The notes under the pieces were generated by a model. The model made no database searches. It was not told where the DNA came from and saw only the letters and a list, made by a program, of their open reading frames with translations. From Flavobacterium sp. GSB-24 (GTDB lineage: Bacteria; Bacteroidota; Bacteroidia; Flavobacteriales; Flavobacteriaceae), in the NCBI RefSeq assembly GCF_027924665.1, contig NZ_AP027043.1, forward strand, positions 5,146,001 to 5,210,000: a stretch of 64,000 bases of DNA, given 5' to 3'. Of the stretch, positions 18,930 to 27,955 are shown in pieces. The stretch's first letter is position 1. Every line of letters starts with the position of its first letter. The position numbers and the translations under genes are program-made.

Positions 18930-20318
18930 ATGCACGACAAAATTAGTTTAAAAGAAAAAATAGGTTACGGTCTTGGAGACGCTGCTTCATCTATGTTCTG
19001 GAAAATTTTCAGCATGTATCTGTTGTTTTTCTACACCGATGTTTTCGGATTAGCGCCTGCTATAGTCGGAACCATGTTTTTAATTACCCGAATCTGGGAT
19101 TCTTGCTTTGATCCAATCGTTGGAATTTTAGCTGATAGAACCAAAAGTAAGTGGGGAAAATTCAGACCCTATTTACTTTGGGTCGCCATACCATTTGCCG
19201 TGATTGGAGTTTTGACTTTTTATACCCCAGATTTTGACGAAAAAGGAAAAATCATTTACGCTTATGTGACTTATTCTTTAATGATGATGATTTATTCTTT
19301 AATCAATGTTCCTTATGCATCCCTTCTAGGCGTAATGTCTTCTGATCGAAAAGAAAGAAACACGCTTTCATCTTATCGAATGGTTTTTGCTTTTGGAGGA
19401 AGTCTTTTGGCACTTTGGCTGATTGAACCTTTGGTAAATTACTTCGGCGGAAACTTAAATTCAAAAACAGGCTGGCTGACAACAATTGCCGTTTTCGGAT
19501 TAATTACAACTATATTCTTCTGGGCCTGTTTTGCATTTACAAAAGAAAGAGTACAACCAATTGGAGACGAACAAAACAATCTAAAAGAGGATTTAAAAGA
19601 CCTCCTAAAAAATAGACCTTGGTGGATTTTACTGGGAGCTGGAATTGGCGCATTAGTTTTCAATTCAATTCGAGATGGTGCTGCGGTTTATTATTTCAAA
19701 TATTATGTAAGCAGCAGTATAAACTTCGATTTTTCGCTTTTCGGAACCGATTTTCATATGACTCCAACCTCAATATATTTGGTTTTAGGACAAGCAGCGA
19801 ACATCATCGGAGTGATCGCAGCGACGCCAATTGCAAATAGAATTGGTAAAAAGAAAACCTTTTTTGGTGCAATGGCACTGGCAGCAATTCTTAGTTTGAT
19901 TTTCTATTTATTCGGAAAAGAAGACATTTTCTTAATCATGATTTTCCAAGTTTTAATAAGTATTTGTGCAGGCTGTATTTTTCCATTAATCTGGTCAATG
20001 TACGCAGACAGTGCCGATTATTCTGAATGGAAACAAGGACGAAGAGCTACAGGACTGGTATTTTCTGCATCTTCAATGTCGCAAAAATTTGGATGGACAA
20101 TTGGAGGCGCAGGAGCTGGATGGCTTTTAGGATATTATGGTTTTCAAGCAAATGTAGAACAAACTGCAACCGCTCAAAACGGAATTCAATTAATGCTGAG
20201 TATACTTCCGGCAATTGCCGCGGGAATATCAGTAGCTTTTATAGCATTTTACCCATTATCTGAAGAAAAACTTCAAACAATTGAACAAGATTTAAACCAA
20301 AAACGAGACCAAAAATAA
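18930..20318 (+). CDS. GPH-family sugar:cation symporter (MelB-like)
   Basis: Inner-membrane MFS-type transporter of the glycoside-pentoside-hexuronide family with about 12 predicted membrane helices over 462 residues. The family signature is clear after helix 2: FDPIVGILADRTKSKWGKFR, with the conserved Asp/Arg/Lys loop, and an early KIGYGLGD motif. Its location between GH26 and the GH130/epimerase pair indicates uptake of mannobiose or short manno-oligosaccharides from the periplasm. The substrate is an inference from context. The GH130 gene begins 28 bp downstream. Confidence 0.92.
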   Translation: MHDKISLKEKIGYGLGDAASSMFWKIFSMYLLFFYTDVFGLAPAIVGTMFLITRIWDSCFDPIVGILADRTKSKWGKFRPYLLWVAIPFAVIGVLTFYTPDFDEKGKIIYAYVTYSLMMMIYSLINVPYASLLGVMSSDRKERNTLSSYRMVFAFGGSLLALWLIEPLVNYFGGNLNSKTGWLTTIAVFGLITTIFFWACFAFTKERVQPIGDEQNNLKEDLKDLLKNRPWWILLGAGIGALVFNSIRDGAAVYYFKYYVSSSINFDFSLFGTDFHMTPTSIYLVLGQAANIIGVIAATPIANRIGKKKTFFGAMALAAILSLIFYLFGKEDIFLIMIFQVLISICAGCIFPLIWSMYADSADYSEWKQGRRATGLVFSASSMSQKFGWTIGGAGAGWLLGYYGFQANVEQTATAQNGIQLMLSILPAIAAGISVAFIAFYPLSEEKLQTIEQDLNQKRDQK

Positions 20319-20346
20319 ATTAGTACAGATACCGAAATCAATTAAT

Positions 20347-21537
20347 ATGACAACGATAACATCTTCAGCCATTTTTCAAGAAAGAAAATCGGCATTAGAA
20401 AAAGAACATAAAACACTTCTTGAACAAAAAAATGCACCTCAGGAAGCTGCTGGAAACGGAATTTATGACCGTTACAAAAACCCTGTAGTAACTGCTGCGC
20501 ACATTCCGTTGAACTGGCGTTTTGATTTTAACGAAAAAACAAATCCTTTCCTGCAAGAAAGAATCGGAATAAATGCTGCTTTTAATGCTGGTGCAATGAA
20601 ATGGAACGGCAAATATTTATTAGCAGTTCGTGTAGAAGGAATTGACAGAAAATCTTTTTTTGCGATTGCCGAAAGTCCAAACGGAATTGATAATTTCAAG
20701 TTTTGGGACAAACCCTGCGTAATTCCGCAAACAGAAGAACCAGACACAAATATATACGATATGCGTTTGATTCATCATGAAGATGGTTATGTGTACGGTA
20801 TTTTTTGTACTGAAAGAAAAGATCCAAAAGCACCAAAAGGCGATACAAGTTCGGCTGTAGCCAATGCTGGAATAGTCCGTACAAAAGATTTAGTAAACTG
20901 GGAAAGGCTTCCGGATTTAATTTCTAATACAGGACAACAGCGAAATGTTGTTTTACATCCAGAATTTGTAAACGGAAAATACGCTTTATACACACGCCCT
21001 CAAGATGGTTTCATTGATGTTGGAAGTGGCGGTGGAATTGGTTTAGGTTATGTGGAAGACATGACAAACCCTGTTGTTAAAGAAGAAAAAATCATCTTTG
21101 GAAAACAATATCATACTATTTATGAATTGAAAAATGGTCTTGGCCCTGCTCCTATCAAAACCTCAAAAGGCTGGCTGCATTTGGCACACGGCGTTCGTAA
21201 TACTGCTGCAGGTTTACGCTACACTTTGTATATGTTCATGACAGATTTGAATGATATCACAAAAGTTACACACGTTCCTGCCGGACATTTTATGGGACCA
21301 GAAGGAATTGAAAGAGTCGGCGACGTTTCGAATGTTTTATTTTCTAACGGATGGATTGAAGATAATGACGGAACTGTTTACGTATATTATGCCTCTTCAG
21401 ATACCAGAATGCACGTAGCGGTTTCAACTGTAGATAAATTAGTTGATTATGTTACCAATGCACCAGCAGACACCTTTATTTCCGCAGGTTCTGTACAGAC
21501 TATTATTGATCAAATCGAAAGAAACAACGCAATTTAA
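20347..21537 (+). CDS. GH130 4-O-beta-D-mannosyl-D-glucose phosphorylase
   Basis: Cytoplasmic inverting phosphorylase converting mannosyl-beta-1,4-glucose and phosphate to mannose-1-phosphate and glucose. There is no signal peptide. GH130 features include GNGIYDRYKNPVVTAAHIPL, RIGINAAFNAGAMKWNGKYL, the probable proton donor Asp138 in NIYDMRL, GPAPIKTSKGWLHLAHGVR and YYASSDTRMHVA. The N-terminal helix and the IYDRYKNPV region match the GH130_1 subfamily typified by the B. fragilis enzyme, rather than the mannooligosaccharide phosphorylases of GH130_2. An epimerase gene 6 bp downstream would supply its substrate. The activity assignment rests on subfamily resemblance and context. Confidence 0.9.
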   Translation: MTTITSSAIFQERKSALEKEHKTLLEQKNAPQEAAGNGIYDRYKNPVVTAAHIPLNWRFDFNEKTNPFLQERIGINAAFNAGAMKWNGKYLLAVRVEGIDRKSFFAIAESPNGIDNFKFWDKPCVIPQTEEPDTNIYDMRLIHHEDGYVYGIFCTERKDPKAPKGDTSSAVANAGIVRTKDLVNWERLPDLISNTGQQRNVVLHPEFVNGKYALYTRPQDGFIDVGSGGGIGLGYVEDMTNPVVKEEKIIFGKQYHTIYELKNGLGPAPIKTSKGWLHLAHGVRNTAAGLRYTLYMFMTDLNDITKVTHVPAGHFMGPEGIERVGDVSNVLFSNGWIEDNDGTVYVYYASSDTRMHVAVSTVDKLVDYVTNAPADTFISAGSVQTIIDQIERNNAI

Positions 21538-21543
21538 TATATC

Positions 21544-22734
21544 GTGTCATTACAAAGAAAGCTTTTAAAATCTGAACTCACCTCAGAACTTGATTCCATT
21601 TTAAAATATTGGTCAGAACATACTGTTGATGAGCAAAATGGCGGTTTTGCAGGTCAGATCGATTTTAATGATCAAAGAATTGAAAATGCAGAAAAAGGTT
21701 CGGTTTTAAACGCCCGAATTCTTTGGACTTTCTCTGCCAGTTATCAAACCACAAAAAACGAAAACCACAAAAAATTGGCAGAAAGAGCATTTGAATTTCT
21801 CAGTGCTTATTTTTATGACACAAAATTTGGCGGTCTTTTTTGGAGCATTAATGAGGATAAAACTCCAAAAGACACCAAAAATCAAATTTATGCTTTAGCA
21901 TTTGCAATCTACGGATTGTCAGAATATTATGTGATTTCAAAAAACGAAAAAGTTCTAGAAATTGCTAAAAATTTATATCTAAAAATTCAAGAACACAGTT
22001 ACGATCCTGTAAACAAAGGTTATTTTGAAGCTTTTACAAGAGATTGGCAGCCAATTGAAGATTTACGTTTGAGTGCAAAAGATGCGAATGAAAAGAAAAC
22101 TATGAATACGCATCTTCATATTATTGAAGGTTATGTAAATTTATACAAAGTCTGGAAAGATGAAAAACTGCTTGAAGATATTATTGAATTATTAGAAACA
22201 ATCGAGAAATATTTCATTAACACTGAAACTGGTCATTTACGTTTATTTTTCAACGAAAATTGGATTGAAAAACCAGATGTTGTTTCTTACGGCCATGACA
22301 TTGAAGCGGCTTGGCTTTTACAGCAGTGTGCAGAAATTTCGGGCAATGAAAAACTGATCGAAAATTATAAAAAATACGCCGTTCAAATTGCTGAAGTTAC
22401 AAAAGAAGGACTTGATTCTGACGGCGGTCTCTGGTACGAATTTGATCCAGAGAAAAATAAATTAATTGCCGAAAAACATTGGTGGCCGCAAGCGGAGGCT
22501 TTAATTGGTTTTTACAACGCTTACCAATTAACTGGAAAAGAAGAATATCTGGACATTGTTTACAAAAATTGGAAATTCATAAAAAAACATATTCTCGATC
22601 AGAAAAACGGAGAATGGGTTTGGGGAATTTTTGATGATTATTCTTTAATGCAAAAAGACAAAGCCGGATTCTGGAAATGTCCTTATCATAATGGCCGAGC
22701 CTGTCTGGAACTTATACAGCGTATTAAAGAATAA
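21544..22734 (+). CDS. Mannobiose/cellobiose 2-epimerase (AGE family)
   Basis: Cytoplasmic (alpha/alpha)6-barrel epimerase that converts the reducing-end mannose of mannobiose to glucose. The 396-residue length fits the family. Conserved features are VDEQNGGFAGQIDF, KGSVLNARILWTFS, a His pair in MNTHLHIIEGY (His190/192), the probable catalytic His251 in SYGHDIEAAWLL and His382 in WKCPYHNGRACLE, with EKHWWPQAEAL between. The start codon is GTG, 6 bp after the GH130 stop. With GH130 it forms the classic mannobiose pathway: mannobiose to Man-Glc to Man-1-P and Glc. Family members act on cellobiose too; context favours mannobiose. Confidence 0.93.
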   Translation: MSLQRKLLKSELTSELDSILKYWSEHTVDEQNGGFAGQIDFNDQRIENAEKGSVLNARILWTFSASYQTTKNENHKKLAERAFEFLSAYFYDTKFGGLFWSINEDKTPKDTKNQIYALAFAIYGLSEYYVISKNEKVLEIAKNLYLKIQEHSYDPVNKGYFEAFTRDWQPIEDLRLSAKDANEKKTMNTHLHIIEGYVNLYKVWKDEKLLEDIIELLETIEKYFINTETGHLRLFFNENWIEKPDVVSYGHDIEAAWLLQQCAEISGNEKLIENYKKYAVQIAEVTKEGLDSDGGLWYEFDPEKNKLIAEKHWWPQAEALIGFYNAYQLTGKEEYLDIVYKNWKFIKKHILDQKNGEWVWGIFDDYSLMQKDKAGFWKCPYHNGRACLELIQRIKE

Positions 22735-22767
22735 CTTTATTGATTTAACTCTAATTTACAGTCGCTT

Positions 22768-23307
22768 ATGAAACATTTTTTTCTTTTTATTTTATTATTC
22801 ATGACCACGATAATAGTTGCGCAAACAAATCTTATAAAAAATGCAGGTTTCGAATACGAGTTTGTAAATTGGAGAGGCGAAGAAAATGGTGCGCTTTCTA
22901 CGTATGATAAAAAATCTGGAAAAAATGGTGCGCTTATTAATCAATATACTGGTGCAGAATGGAGGGCTTTTGATCAAATTGTTTCAATTCCGCGAAATAC
23001 TTTTGCAATCGAATGCAGTGCATGGATGAAAACCGACGGTGTAGAAATCCAAAAAGAAGATTACAAAGCTGCCGCTGTAATTATTGAATTTACAACTGAT
23101 GCTGAAAAGAAAATCAGTTCTGAATTAATTGGCAATGCAAAAGGTACCACAAGCTGGATCAATTACAAAAAAGCCATAAAGGTTCCTGCAGATGCTAAAA
23201 AGATTAGGATAATGCTCGCTCTTGCCCAAACTAACGGTACTGTATTTTTTGATGATATTAAAATAACAACGCTTTCTGAAGAAGAATTTTTAAAACGAAA
23301 TCCTTAA
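22768..23307 (+). CDS. Secreted carbohydrate-binding-like protein (CBM4/9-like fold)
   Basis: Small exported protein of 179 residues without an enzyme domain. The signal peptide ends IIVAQ near residue 19. The mature part starts TNLIKNAGFEYEFVNW, the usual opening of CBM4/9 and related jelly-roll modules, continues with EWRAFDQIVSIP and IECSAWMKTDGV, and ends in TVFFDDIKITTL, the standard closing strand of such modules. Free-standing binding modules in glycan loci may help present polymer to the enzymes. The ligand is not known; mannan is a guess from the position between the epimerase and GH5_7. Confidence 0.72.
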   Translation: MKHFFLFILLFMTTIIVAQTNLIKNAGFEYEFVNWRGEENGALSTYDKKSGKNGALINQYTGAEWRAFDQIVSIPRNTFAIECSAWMKTDGVEIQKEDYKAAAVIIEFTTDAEKKISSELIGNAKGTTSWINYKKAIKVPADAKKIRIMLALAQTNGTVFFDDIKITTLSEEEFLKRNP

Positions 23308-23344
23308 ACGAGATAAATAAAAAAGTCTAAAGTAACGTAAAGTC

Positions 23345-23424
23345 CTAGCCCTGATAGAAGCGGCATCCTTTTATGGTGGGGTTCACCATAAAAGATACAG
23401 CGGATAGCGGGAAACAGCTCCTTA
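23345..23424 (+). ncRNA. Structured leader element, Flavo-1-like RNA (copy 1)
   Basis: An approximately 80-nt element with conserved blocks CTAGCCCTGATAGAAGCGGC, then a 10-bp hairpin (TTTTATGGTG / CACCATAAAA), AGATACAGCGGATAGC and CAGCTCCTTA. A second copy on the minus strand at 50831-50914 shares the blocks but has a different, still self-complementary, hairpin. The element ends 11 nt before the GH5_7 ATG in the sense direction. It resembles, from memory, the Flavo-1 RNA family described in Flavobacteria; a covariance-model search would settle this. Confidence 0.6.
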
Positions 23425-23435
23425 AAATATAAATC

Positions 23436-24722
23436 ATGAAAAACAGATTTCTCAAAACACTTTCTCTAACACTGCTTTTGTCGACAATTGCTTGTCAGGC
23501 GCAGGAAAAAATAACCGTAAAAGGCAAGCAATTTTATAAAGGTGATAAACCTTATGCCTACATCGGAACCAATTATTGGTACGGCAGTATGCTTGCTTCT
23601 AAAAAAATTGGGGACAGAAAAAGACTTTTACGCGAACTGGATTTAATGAAGAAAAACGGAATTGATAATCTTCGTGTTTTGGTTGGCGCGGATGGTGGCA
23701 AATACGATTTTACGGTTCGTCCGGCTTTGCAATATGAGCAGGGAAAATATGATGAAGATCTTTTGGACGGTTTAGATTTTTTGATCAATGAAATGAGCAA
23801 ACGTAATATGTATGCCGTTTTGTACTTGACAAACAACTGGGAATGGTCGGGCGGAATGTCACAATATTTAGAATGGAATGGCAAAGGAGCAATTCCGGTT
23901 CCGAATATTCCGCCAAACACTTGGCCTCAATTTATGTCGTATACAGAACAGTTTCACAGCTGCGAACCTTGCATGGAAGCTTTAAATAATCATGTAAAGT
24001 TTATTATTGGAAGAACAAATGCTTATTCTAAAAAGAAATACAACGAAGACAACACCATTATGGCATGGCAGGTTGGAAATGAACCAAGACTTTTTACAGT
24101 AGAAAATGAAGCTAAATTTACAAAATGGCTGAACAACATTGTGGATTTAATTGATAGTTTAGATAAAAATCACTTGGTTTCTACAGGTTCTGAAGGAAAA
24201 AACAGTTCGAACGACAGCATGGAGATTTTCGAAAGAACACATCAAAACCCAAATATTGATTATTTGACCATGCACATCTGGCCAAAAAACTGGAACTGGT
24301 TTAAAGCCGATAATGCCGAAGCTACAATGCCAAAAACAATCGAAAACGCTGGGAAATATATTGACGATCATATTAAAGTGGCAAATAATTTAAAGAGACC
24401 AATTATTATAGAAGAATTCGGTCTTTCGAGGGAAAATGAAAACTTAAATGCTGGAGCTTCGTCGATCTACAGAGATAAATTTTACAGTTATATTTTTGGA
24501 AGAGTTCTAGAAAGTCATAAAAATGGAGGTCCGTTGCAGGCTGCGAATTTCTGGGGATACGGCGGTGAAGGAAAAGCCGTTAATGAAACGGGAAAATGGA
24601 ATCCGGGCGAACCACTTACAACAGATCCTCCGCAAGAACCACAAGGTTTGAATTCTGTTTTTAACGGCGACAAATCTACTCTTGAAATCGTTAAGAAATA
24701 CAACCTAGAATTGAAGAATTAA
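23436..24722 (+). CDS. GH5_7 endo-beta-1,4-mannanase
   Basis: Retaining endo-mannanase, likely on the surface or in the periplasm. The leader ends STIACQAQ, so it is either a lipoprotein (Cys20) or is cut after QAQ. The domain covers residues 25-425 with KPYAYIGTNYWYGSML, the acid/base Glu216 in WQVGNEPRLF, MHIWPKNWNW and the nucleophile Glu327 in PIIIEEFGLSRE. The NYWYG and WPKNWNW motifs point to subfamily 7, the eukaryotic-like mannanases. The upstream 128 bp contain a structured RNA-like element, so expression may be controlled separately from the genes before it. GH97 follows after an inverted-repeat element. Confidence 0.92.
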   Translation: MKNRFLKTLSLTLLLSTIACQAQEKITVKGKQFYKGDKPYAYIGTNYWYGSMLASKKIGDRKRLLRELDLMKKNGIDNLRVLVGADGGKYDFTVRPALQYEQGKYDEDLLDGLDFLINEMSKRNMYAVLYLTNNWEWSGGMSQYLEWNGKGAIPVPNIPPNTWPQFMSYTEQFHSCEPCMEALNNHVKFIIGRTNAYSKKKYNEDNTIMAWQVGNEPRLFTVENEAKFTKWLNNIVDLIDSLDKNHLVSTGSEGKNSSNDSMEIFERTHQNPNIDYLTMHIWPKNWNWFKADNAEATMPKTIENAGKYIDDHIKVANNLKRPIIIEEFGLSRENENLNAGASSIYRDKFYSYIFGRVLESHKNGGPLQAANFWGYGGEGKAVNETGKWNPGEPLTTDPPQEPQGLNSVFNGDKSTLEIVKKYNLELKN

Positions 24723-24739
24723 AAAATTATTCAACCCTA

Positions 24740-24835
24740 TTTTCTGTAGAGACGCACCGCAGTGCGTCTTATGTGAAACGAATATATGGAATGTAAACTG
24801 GGCGTAGACCCACTGCGGTGCTTCTCTACAGAAAA
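24740..24835. repeat. MITE-like 96-bp element with 25-bp terminal inverted repeats
   Basis: The left arm (24740-24764, starting TTTTCTGTAGAGACGCACCG) and the right arm (24811-24835) are reverse complements at 24 of 25 positions. A second small palindrome around CGCACCGCAGTGCG lies in the left arm. A related half-site occurs at 6106-6130. The element fills the gap between GH5_7 and GH97 and creates a false upstream start codon for GH97. Confidence 0.8.
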
Positions 24836-24851
24836 AACAAATCAAAAATTG

Positions 24852-26834
24852 ATGAAAAACGCTATAACAATATTGCTGCTTTTATTTTTCTTAAACCTAT
24901 CTTTTTCGCAGAAGAAACAGGATTTTACTGTAAAATCTCCAAACGGAAAAATTGAAGTTAAAATTAATGTTGATGATAAAATCAGCTGGACAATTTTGCA
25001 TGAAAAAGATGTGATTCTAGCTCCATCAGAAATGTCTATGACTTTGGACGAAAATATTGTTTTAGGAAAAAATGCTGTTGTTTTAAATTCAAAAAAGGAA
25101 ACTGTAAATACATCTTTTGAAACACCTTTGTACAAAAAGAAATCAGTTCAGAATAATTACAATCAATTGACTTTAAGCTTCAAAAATGATTTCAGCATTG
25201 AGTATCGCGTTTTTGATGACGGCGCTGCGTATCGTTTTATAACTAAAAAGAAAAAAGATATTACCGTTAAATGTGAAGAAGTGGTTTTAAACTTTGATCA
25301 GGATTACAATACTTTAATGCCTTACGTCCGCGATTTACGAAATCCGAAAGATCCATTTATTTCATCGTTTGAATCGCATTATGAAAACAAAAAAATCAGC
25401 GAGTTCAAAAAAGATACTTTAGCTTTTTTACCTTTTTTAATTGATTATAAAAACCATAAAAAAGCCGTTTTTCTAGAAGCAAATCTGGAAGATTACGCGG
25501 GACTGTTTGTAACCAATAACAAAAACAATTCTGGTTTTGAATCTCGATTTTCTAAATATCCGTTAAAAGAAACCAACGGCGGATTTAATTACCTCAACAA
25601 ATTAATTACAGAAAGAGCCGATTATTTGGTAAAAACCAAAGGAACAAGAAGTTTTCCGTGGAGAGCGATTGTCATTTCCGAAAATGATGCGGATTTAGCG
25701 AATAATGATATGGTTCAGAAATTGGCTGAACCATCCAAAATAAAAGATGTTTCGTGGATAAAACCCGGAAAAGTAGCGTGGGACTGGTGGAACGACTGGA
25801 ACATTTATAATGTTGATTTTAAAGCCGGAATTAACACACAGACTTATAAATATTATATTGATTTCGCTTCTAAAAATAAAGTGGAATATGTGGTTTTAGA
25901 CGAAGGCTGGAGTGTAGAAACCGATATTATGAAACATAATCCAAATGTAGATTTGGAAGATTTGATTGCTTACGCGAAAGAACGAAACGTCGGAATTATT
26001 TTGTGGGCTTCGTGGATGGCTATACATGATAAAACACAAGCCGTTTTCGACAATTATGCAAAGCTGGGCGTAAAAGGTTTTAAAGTTGATTTTATAGACC
26101 GCGACGATGCTAAAATGGTCAGTTCCGTTTACGATATTGCTCAAAGAGCATCGAATCATAAATTAATTATTGATTTTCATGGAATGTACAAACCAACCGG
26201 GATTCAGCGAACTTATCCAAACATTCTAAATTTTGAAGGTGTAAAAGGTTTAGAAAATAATAAATGGACACCAAATGACGATGTTCCGCTTTACGACACA
26301 ACGATTCCGTTTATCAGAATGATGGCCGGCCCAATGGATTATACGCCTGGCGCAATGAGAAATGCCACAAAAAGCGAATTCAAGCCAAGTAATTCCAACC
26401 CAATGAGTCAGGGAACAAGATGTCATCAACTGGCACTTTACACCATTTTTGAAGCGCCTTTGCAAATGATGGCAGACAGTCCAACAGCTTTTATGAAAGA
26501 GCAGGAAAGTACCGATTTTATTGCTAAAGTTCCAACAACTTTTGATGAAACGGTTTCTTTAAATGGTGAAGTTGGAAAGTTTGTAACAATTGCCAGAAGA
26601 AAAGGCAATAATTGGTATTTAGGCGCCATTACAAACTGGAATTCCAGAGATATTACAATCGATTTTTCTTTCCTTGAAAAAGGCAAAAAATTCCAAGCTG
26701 AAATTTTCTCTGATGGTTTAAATGCAGATAAAGCTGCAACTGATTATAAAAGAGAAATCATTACAATTGATTCGACAACGAAATTAACGTATCGATTAGC
26801 AAGCGGTGGTGGATTGGCGATGATTATTCAATAA
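24852..26834 (+). CDS. GH97 glycoside hydrolase, probable retaining alpha-galactosidase
   Basis: Large exported hydrolase of 660 residues. The start at 24852 gives a clean signal peptide (MKNAITILLLLFFLNLSFSQ); an ATG 66 bp upstream lies inside a repeat and is rejected. The N-terminal beta-sandwich (about 25-270) contains SPNGKIEVKINVDD and GAAYRF. The (beta/alpha)8 domain has AWDWWNDWN, VEYVVLDEGWS and GVKGFKVDFIDRDD, where Asp413 sits at the position of the nucleophile of retaining GH97 enzymes, with a candidate acid/base at Glu462 in NFEGVKG. The inverting SusB type uses Glu bases instead, so alpha-galactosidase is preferred over alpha-glucosidase. It ends the plus-strand mannan operon. 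The exact specificity is inferred. Confidence 0.88.
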   Translation: MKNAITILLLLFFLNLSFSQKKQDFTVKSPNGKIEVKINVDDKISWTILHEKDVILAPSEMSMTLDENIVLGKNAVVLNSKKETVNTSFETPLYKKKSVQNNYNQLTLSFKNDFSIEYRVFDDGAAYRFITKKKKDITVKCEEVVLNFDQDYNTLMPYVRDLRNPKDPFISSFESHYENKKISEFKKDTLAFLPFLIDYKNHKKAVFLEANLEDYAGLFVTNNKNNSGFESRFSKYPLKETNGGFNYLNKLITERADYLVKTKGTRSFPWRAIVISENDADLANNDMVQKLAEPSKIKDVSWIKPGKVAWDWWNDWNIYNVDFKAGINTQTYKYYIDFASKNKVEYVVLDEGWSVETDIMKHNPNVDLEDLIAYAKERNVGIILWASWMAIHDKTQAVFDNYAKLGVKGFKVDFIDRDDAKMVSSVYDIAQRASNHKLIIDFHGMYKPTGIQRTYPNILNFEGVKGLENNKWTPNDDVPLYDTTIPFIRMMAGPMDYTPGAMRNATKSEFKPSNSNPMSQGTRCHQLALYTIFEAPLQMMADSPTAFMKEQESTDFIAKVPTTFDETVSLNGEVGKFVTIARRKGNNWYLGAITNWNSRDITIDFSFLEKGKKFQAEIFSDGLNADKAATDYKREIITIDSTTKLTYRLASGGGLAMIIQ

Positions 26835-26844
26835 AAAAATATAG

Positions 26845-26877
26845 AAACCTAACAGGTTTTAAAAACCTGTTAGGTTT
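26845..26877. terminator. Bidirectional terminator between GH97 and the aldo/keto reductase
   Basis: A perfect inverted repeat, AAACCTAACAGGTTTTT against AAAAACCTGTTAGGTTT, is shared by two convergent genes, with A- and T-runs in the stem serving either direction. Similar palindromes are common flavobacterial intergenic repeats, so it may be a dispersed element acting as a terminator. Confidence 0.75.
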
Positions 26878-26884
26878 GATACAG

Positions 26885-27841
26885 TCAAGATAAAATCTTC
26901 TCAATCGCATTTAACTCATCATTCGAAAACTCCGTATTTTGCAGACAATCAATATTATTACACAATTGCTTTACAGAACTAGCTCCAATTAAAACAGATG
27001 TAATTCGTTTGTCTTTTTGCAGCCAAGCCAAAGCCATTTGAGCCAAAGACTGGTTTCTATTCTGAGCAATTTCATTCAGCTGAATTAATTTCTGAATTCT
27101 TTCTTGTGTAACCTCATCTTCTTTGAGATGTCCGTTCGGATTATGCGCTCTAGAATTCTCAGGAATTCCTTTTAAATATTTGTCTGTTAAAAGTCCTTGT
27201 GCCAAAGGCGAAAATGCAATACATCCTACTCCTTTTTCTTCTAAAACATCTAATAAACCATTTTCAACCCAGCGTTCCAGCATTGAATATTTTGCCTGAT
27301 GAATCAAACATGGCGTTCCCAATTGTTTTAAAACATCAACCGCAACTCGAGTTTGCTCTGCCGAATAATTACTGATTCCGACATACAAAGCTTTTCCGCT
27401 TCTAACGGCATAATCAAGTGCCATCATGGTTTCTTCAATCGGCGTTTCCGGATCTGGGCGATGCGAATAAAAAATATCAACATAATCAACTTTCATTCTT
27501 TTCAAACTCTGATCTAAGCTTGACAATAAATATTTTCGAGAGCCCCAATCGCCATACGGTCCATCCCACATGGTGTAACCGGCTTTTGTCGAAATAATGA
27601 TTTCATCACGCAGGTTTCCTTGAAAATTATGCCATAGAATTTTACCAAAATTAGTTTCTGCAGAACCAGGAACTGGTCCGTAGTTATTGGCTAAATCATA
27701 ATGAGTAATACCTTTGTCAAAAGCTTCTACAGCAATACTTTCAGCATTATCAAAATTATCTACTGAACCGAAGTTATGCCATAATCCTAAAGAAATTTCA
27801 GGTAATAATAACCCGCTTTTTCCGCATCTGTTATATTTCAT
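26885..27841 (-). CDS. Aldo/keto reductase (YghZ/Gpr-like)
   Basis: NADPH-dependent cytoplasmic oxidoreductase of 318 residues. The start MKYNRCGKSGLLLPEISLGL followed by WHNFG is typical of the L-glyceraldehyde-3-phosphate reductase branch (AKR14/YghZ). The catalytic tetrad can be traced in THYDLANNYGP (Asp, Tyr), IISTKAG (Lys) and IFYSHRPDP (His). Further motifs are SNYSAEQ, CIAFSPLAQGLLTDKYL and SVLIGASSVKQL. It lies inside the carbohydrate locus but on the opposite strand to GH97 and has its own terminator, so a role in mannose metabolism is uncertain. Confidence 0.9.
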   Translation of the reverse strand: MKYNRCGKSGLLLPEISLGLWHNFGSVDNFDNAESIAVEAFDKGITHYDLANNYGPVPGSAETNFGKILWHNFQGNLRDEIIISTKAGYTMWDGPYGDWGSRKYLLSSLDQSLKRMKVDYVDIFYSHRPDPETPIEETMMALDYAVRSGKALYVGISNYSAEQTRVAVDVLKQLGTPCLIHQAKYSMLERWVENGLLDVLEEKGVGCIAFSPLAQGLLTDKYLKGIPENSRAHNPNGHLKEDEVTQERIQKLIQLNEIAQNRNQSLAQMALAWLQKDKRITSVLIGASSVKQLCNNIDCLQNTEFSNDELNAIEKILS

Positions 27842-27923
27842 TATTTTAATTTAAGGGTTGGAGTTTTTATAGGTTTTAAAGGTAGAAAACAAACCTCAAT
27901 AATTAAAAAAACTAATTCATTTT

Positions 27924-27931
27924 TAATTTTG
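27924..27931 (+). promoter_or_regulatory. -7 box upstream of the DUF433 gene
   Basis: TAATTTTG is an exact Bacteroidota -7 match 24 bp before the DUF433 ATG. No properly spaced TTG is seen upstream. Confidence 0.35.
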
Positions 27932-27955
27932 CAAATTTGTTTAAATTATAATATT

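Noticed and set aside
24786..24851. Longer N-terminus for GH97
   Set aside because: The upstream ATG lies within the inverted-repeat element and would place 22 residues before a perfect signal peptide.
26885..27841. Aldo/keto reductase as part of the mannan pathway
   Set aside because: It is on its own strand with its own terminator, and no step in the proposed pathway needs it.
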